The notes under the pieces are model-generated. The model searched no databases and was not told where the DNA came from. It saw nothing but the letters and a program-made list of their open reading frames with translations. This document shows, one piece after another, positions 60,806 through 64,000 of a stretch of 64,000 nt of DNA. This DNA comes from Bradyrhizobium lupini (GTDB lineage: Bacteria > Pseudomonadota > Alphaproteobacteria > Rhizobiales > Xanthobacteraceae), in assembly GCF_040939785.1 (NCBI RefSeq), contig NZ_CP162553.1, positions 6,157,001-6,221,000 of the forward strand, given 5' to 3'. The number at the start of each line of letters is the position of its first letter. Within the stretch, counting starts at the first letter, position 1. The translations under genes and the position numbers were made by a program.

Positions 60806-63499
60806 ATGTCAATCTATCGTCTGAAGAACCTGCTGTCGCCGCGTTCGGTTGCGCTCGTCGGTGCGAGCGCCCGCCCGGTCTCCGTTGGACGCGCCGTTCT
60901 GGAGAACATCCGTAAGGCCGGATTCACGGGACAGTTCGGCCTCGTCAATCCGCGCCATGCCGAGATCGGCGGCGTCGCGGCGGTGGACAGCCTCGATCAA
61001 TTGCCGTTCGTGCCCGAGCTTGTGATCATCACCGCGCCGGCGCGCGCGGTTCCCGGCATTGTCGATCAAGCCGGGCGGCGCGGCTCGGCGGGTGCCCTGA
61101 TTGTCTCGGCTGGGCTCGGCCACGGACCGGGATCCCTGCACGAGGCTGCCATCACTGCGGCCCGCAAATACGGCATGCGGCTGATCGGGCCGAACTGCCT
61201 GGGCATCATGATGCCCGGCGTGAGCCTCAACGCGAGTTTTGCCGCGCACATGCCGGGGCCCGGGAATCTCGCGCTGATCTCGCAATCGGGCGCGATCGCG
61301 GCCGGCATGGTCGATTGGGCCGCGCAGCGCGGCGTCGGCTTCTCCGGCATCGTCTCTATCGGCGATCAAATCGACGTCGATCTTGCCGATCTGATCGACT
61401 ATTTCGCGATGGATCACAAGACCCGCGCGATTCTGCTCTACATCGAATCCATCAAGGACGCGCGCAAGTTCATGTCGGCCGCGCGTGCCGCGGCGCGCGT
61501 GAAGCCGGTCGTCGTGGTGAAGTCCGGCCGAATGGCGCAGGGCGCGAAGGCGGCCGCCACCCATACCGGTGCGCTCGCGGGGGCCGACGCCGTCTATGAC
61601 GCGGCGTTCCGCCGCGCGGGCGTCCTGCGGGTCTCCGATCTGCGCGAGCTGTTCGATTGCGCCGAGACGCTGGGCCGCGTCGAGTCGCCGGCGGGAAAGC
61701 GCCTCGCCATCCTGACCAATGGCGGCGGCATCGGTGTCCTCGCCATCGATCGATTGGTCGAGCTCGGCGGCATTCCGGCGAGCATCTCGGCCGACGCGCG
61801 CAAGAAACTCGACGAGGTGCTGCCGCCGACCTGGTCCGGCGCAAATCCCGTCGACATCGTAGGTGACGCCGATGCGTCGCGCTATGCGGCGGCGCTCGAC
61901 GTGTTGCTTGCCGATCCCGACAACGATGCGGTCCTCGTCCTCAACGTGCAGACCGCGATCGCCTCGGCTGCCGATATCGCAACGATGGTGACCGAACGCG
62001 TCAAGGCATATCGCGAGAAGCACCGCAATTGGGGCAAGCCCGTGCTCGCCTCGTGGATCGGAGCAGACCAGAACATCATCGAAACACTGTCCGGCGCCGG
62101 CATCCCGAACTATCCGACCGAGGATGATGCCGTGCGCGGCTTCATGTACCTCGTGAGGCACCGCGAAGTCGTGGAGGAACTGAGCCAGGTTCCACCCGCA
62201 ATGCCCGACACGTTCGTGCCGGACGCACGTGCCGCAAGACAGATCGTAGCTGCTGCCATCGCAGACGGCCGCCAATGGCTCGAACCCGTCGAGATCAAGC
62301 ACCTGCTCGAAGCGTACGATATCGCGATGGTGCCCACATACGCCGCGGGCGATGTCGAGCAGGCGGTGGCCTACGCGGAAGACATCTTCGCGCAAGGCGC
62401 CACCGTCGTGCTGAAAATCATGTCGCGCGACATCGTCCACAAATCCGATGTCGGCGGCGTCGTGCTCAATCTGACGACGGTCGAGGCGGTGCGCGCCGCC
62501 GCTACTGATATTCTCGGTCGGGCGAGAAAGCTGCGTCCCGAAGCCCGCATCGAGGGCGTCATCGTGCAGGCGATGGTGGTGAAGGCTAAGGCGCGCGAGT
62601 TGATTCTGGGCCTCGCCGACGATCCGACCTTCGGCACGGTCGTTGTGTTCGGCCGCGGCGGGACCGCGGTCGAGATCATCAACGACAAGGCGCTTGCGCT
62701 TCCGCCGCTCGATCTGCAACTGGCCCGCGACCTGATCGACCGCACGCGCGTGTCCCGGCTGCTTCGCGCTTACCGGGACGTGCCGGCGGTGAAGCCCGAC
62801 GCCGTCGCCATGGTCCTGGTCAAGCTGGCGCAGATGGCCGCCGACATTCCCGAGATCCGCGAATTCGACATCAATCCGCTGCTGGCGGATGAAACCGGCG
62901 TGACCGCGGTCGATGCCCGCGTCGCGGTCGGGCCGCCGCAACGGAAGTTTGCCGGCTCCGGCGCCGCCAACTTCGCGGTTCGGGCCTATCCGTCGCAATG
63001 GGAGCGCCACCTCAAGCTCAAGGAGGACTGGCGGATCTTCGCGCGGCCCCTGCGTCCGGAGGACGAGCCGACCATCCACGCATTCCTGCGTCATGTCACG
63101 GCGTACGACCTTCGTCTGCGTTTCTTCGCGCCGATGAAGGAGTTCACCCACGAGTTCATCGCGCGCCTGACCCAGCTCGACTATGCGCGCGCGATGGCCT
63201 TTATCGCATTCGACGAGGCGACCGGTGAGATGGTCGGCGTGGTCCGACTCCATTCGGACTCGATCTACGAGAGCGGTGAATATGCGATCCTGCTGCGGTC
63301 CGACCTCAAGGGCAAGGGTCTGGGATGGGCCCTGATGCAGCTGATCATCGACTACGCGAGATCGGAGGGCCTCAAAGCGATCTCGGGTGATGTTCTCAGG
63401 GAGAACACCACCATGCTGGAGATGTGTCGCCAGCTCGGCTTCGATGTGAAGCCGGATCCGACCGAGCCGGATATCTGCGATGTCAGGCTGAAGCTCTGA
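60806..63499 (+). CDS. ADP-forming acyl-CoA synthetase fused to GNAT (Pat/AcuA-like lysine acetyltransferase)
   Basis: The 897-residue fusion has an N-terminal CoA-binding Rossmann domain (SVALVGASARPVSVGRAVLENI) and succinyl-CoA ligase-like domains with the phospho-His region AATHTGALAGADAVYDAAFRRAGV. An ATP-grasp subdomain follows (VVLKIMSRDIVHKSDVGGVVLNL), then a C-terminal GNAT domain (residues 730-897, YAILLRSDLKGKGLGWALMQLIIDYA). The domain order matches Pat-type protein lysine acetyltransferases that control acyl-CoA synthetases. In those the synthetase part is often regulatory; here the phospho-His appears present, so it could be active. Confidence 0.88.
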   Translation: MSIYRLKNLLSPRSVALVGASARPVSVGRAVLENIRKAGFTGQFGLVNPRHAEIGGVAAVDSLDQLPFVPELVIITAPARAVPGIVDQAGRRGSAGALIVSAGLGHGPGSLHEAAITAARKYGMRLIGPNCLGIMMPGVSLNASFAAHMPGPGNLALISQSGAIAAGMVDWAAQRGVGFSGIVSIGDQIDVDLADLIDYFAMDHKTRAILLYIESIKDARKFMSAARAAARVKPVVVVKSGRMAQGAKAAATHTGALAGADAVYDAAFRRAGVLRVSDLRELFDCAETLGRVESPAGKRLAILTNGGGIGVLAIDRLVELGGIPASISADARKKLDEVLPPTWSGANPVDIVGDADASRYAAALDVLLADPDNDAVLVLNVQTAIASAADIATMVTERVKAYREKHRNWGKPVLASWIGADQNIIETLSGAGIPNYPTEDDAVRGFMYLVRHREVVEELSQVPPAMPDTFVPDARAARQIVAAAIADGRQWLEPVEIKHLLEAYDIAMVPTYAAGDVEQAVAYAEDIFAQGATVVLKIMSRDIVHKSDVGGVVLNLTTVEAVRAAATDILGRARKLRPEARIEGVIVQAMVVKAKARELILGLADDPTFGTVVVFGRGGTAVEIINDKALALPPLDLQLARDLIDRTRVSRLLRAYRDVPAVKPDAVAMVLVKLAQMAADIPEIREFDINPLLADETGVTAVDARVAVGPPQRKFAGSGAANFAVRAYPSQWERHLKLKEDWRIFARPLRPEDEPTIHAFLRHVTAYDLRLRFFAPMKEFTHEFIARLTQLDYARAMAFIAFDEATGEMVGVVRLHSDSIYESGEYAILLRSDLKGKGLGWALMQLIIDYARSEGLKAISGDVLRENTTMLEMCRQLGFDVKPDPTEPDICDVRLKL

Positions 63500-63602
63500 G
63501 CGCGCCGCTACAGCTGGCCTTGAGACAGGTCAAGCCGGCCGCCCCATGCTGCCCTAGAACTGCCGGCTGAACGGGACCCGGTTGTCCCGATGAGGTGGAA
63601 GC

Positions 63603-64000
63603 GTGAACTCCGAACCGCTGTTGCTGGCGAGGCCCTCGGGCGAAGAGCTGAAATTGTGCCCGGAAGGGCCGTGGATTGCCGCGAACGTGTCGATGCTGGA
63701 GACGTTGTCCCGGTCGGTCGGGGCGGACGTCGATCGATCCAGAGCCGTGACGCTGGACTTGTCGGGCGTCAGTGCGCTCGACACGCTCGGCGCCTGGGTC
63801 CTGGAAAAGCTATCGCGCAGGGCCTCATCATCCGGTCAAGCGGCCGAGTTTATCGGTGTCGCCGACCATTTCAGTGGCCTGATGGAGGAGGTGCGTCAGG
63901 TCAACCGCCACACGCCGCTGCCGGTGCCCGCACCCAACCCGGTTCTGCTCAGACTGAACGATCTCGGCAAGTCCACGGTCGGCGCGCGCGAAGACATCAC
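63603..64000 (+). CDS. mlaE: STAS-MlaE-type lipid ABC permease, N-terminal part (runs off window)
   Basis: An open frame from GTG 63603, preceded by GAGGTGGA, reaches the window end without a stop. The 132 visible residues form a STAS-like domain (WIAANVSMLETLSRSVG, VTLDLSGVSALDTLGAWVLEKL, ADHFSGLMEEVRQV) followed by a linker. This is the N-terminal arrangement of larger MlaE/YrbE permeases that move phospholipids between membranes. The permease domain itself would lie beyond the window, so the call rests on the STAS part and the linker. Confidence 0.7.
   Translation, partial: MNSEPLLLARPSGEELKLCPEGPWIAANVSMLETLSRSVGADVDRSRAVTLDLSGVSALDTLGAWVLEKLSRRASSSGQAAEFIGVADHFSGLMEEVRQVNRHTPLPVPAPNPVLLRLNDLGKSTVGAREDI

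Noticed and set aside
60809..63253. An 814-codon open frame on the minus strand
   Set aside because: It is the exact shadow of the synthetase-GNAT gene and shows no protein-like motifs.

Overview
The window looks like a chromosomal stretch of a Bradyrhizobium-type alphaproteobacterium (Nitrobacteraceae, Hyphomicrobiales). The evidence is high GC, dense GTG/ATGA start-stop overlaps, and gene families I associate with Bradyrhizobium: the malonate mdc/madLM set, a LigD-type ligase, a DUF3606 protein, an SRAP protein, many CoA-dependent aromatic catabolism genes and small orphan membrane proteins. I see no rRNA, tRNA or CRISPR array.

Layout. (1) 1-9.8 kb: a malonate decarboxylase operon on the minus strand (mdcA-C-D-E-G-B-H), divergent from the malonate transporter madL-madM, a GntR/FCD regulator and a CDF transporter. 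The divergent promoter region carries four operator half-sites spaced exactly 31 bp apart. (2) 9.9-16.7 kb: an SRAP gene cut at its start codon by a RIT element (recombinases in trio, ritABC, 92-bp terminal inverted repeats), then small Cys-rich proteins and a LigD-type ATP-dependent ligase, several of them frameshifted. (3) 16.7-30.3 kb: an accessory region of small orphan genes. It holds many tiny membrane proteins, a Sel1 protein, a lone ClpX-type zinc finger, and a pair of possible peptidases (HEAGH metalloprotease-like and CGP cysteine-protease-like). A degenerate short repeat recurs there about 14 times, and three promoter-plus-hairpin cassettes look like a family of ~50-nt RNAs. (4) 30.4-41.1 kb: a catabolic and import cluster with a CoA transferase, a two-component flavin monooxygenase, a NitT/TauT-type ABC importer with an IlvD-type dehydratase inside its operon, and a NicX-like ring-cleaving dioxygenase. 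(5) 41.1-57.1 kb: a CoA-thioester aromatic pathway resembling aerobic 2-aminobenzoate (anthranilate) degradation. It has CoA ligases, acyl-CoA dehydrogenase, SDR, enoyl-CoA hydratase, hydroxyacyl-CoA dehydrogenase, a fused salicylyl/2-aminobenzoyl-CoA hydroxylase-reductase, a RidA-type deaminase, a Liv-type binding protein and a MarR regulator. Six copies of one operator-like motif (TTDAAGNNTAAA) lie in four intergenic regions and tie these genes into one probable MarR regulon. (6) 57.2-64 kb: CHAD protein, APH-like/P-loop kinase protein, universal stress protein, ADP-forming acyl-CoA synthetase fused to GNAT, and the start of a STAS-MlaE permease that runs off the window.

Working together. 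Region 1 imports malonate and decarboxylates it to acetate on a dedicated acyl carrier subunit. Regions 4 and 5 probably import an aromatic or N-heterocyclic acid, activate it to a CoA ester, hydroxylate and reduce the ring, remove the amino group and finish by beta-oxidation-like steps. No thiolase is visible, so the pathway must be completed elsewhere.

Caution. Eight otherwise recognisable genes are broken by an apparent frameshift (mdcE N-terminus, SRAP, a Cys-rich protein, ligD N-terminus, a secreted protein, a 3-hydroxyacyl-CoA dehydrogenase, an alpha/beta hydrolase and the APH/P-loop protein). At least seven look like single-base indels. This may be real decay or residual sequencing error. 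All family assignments are from reading translated sequence, without database searches.
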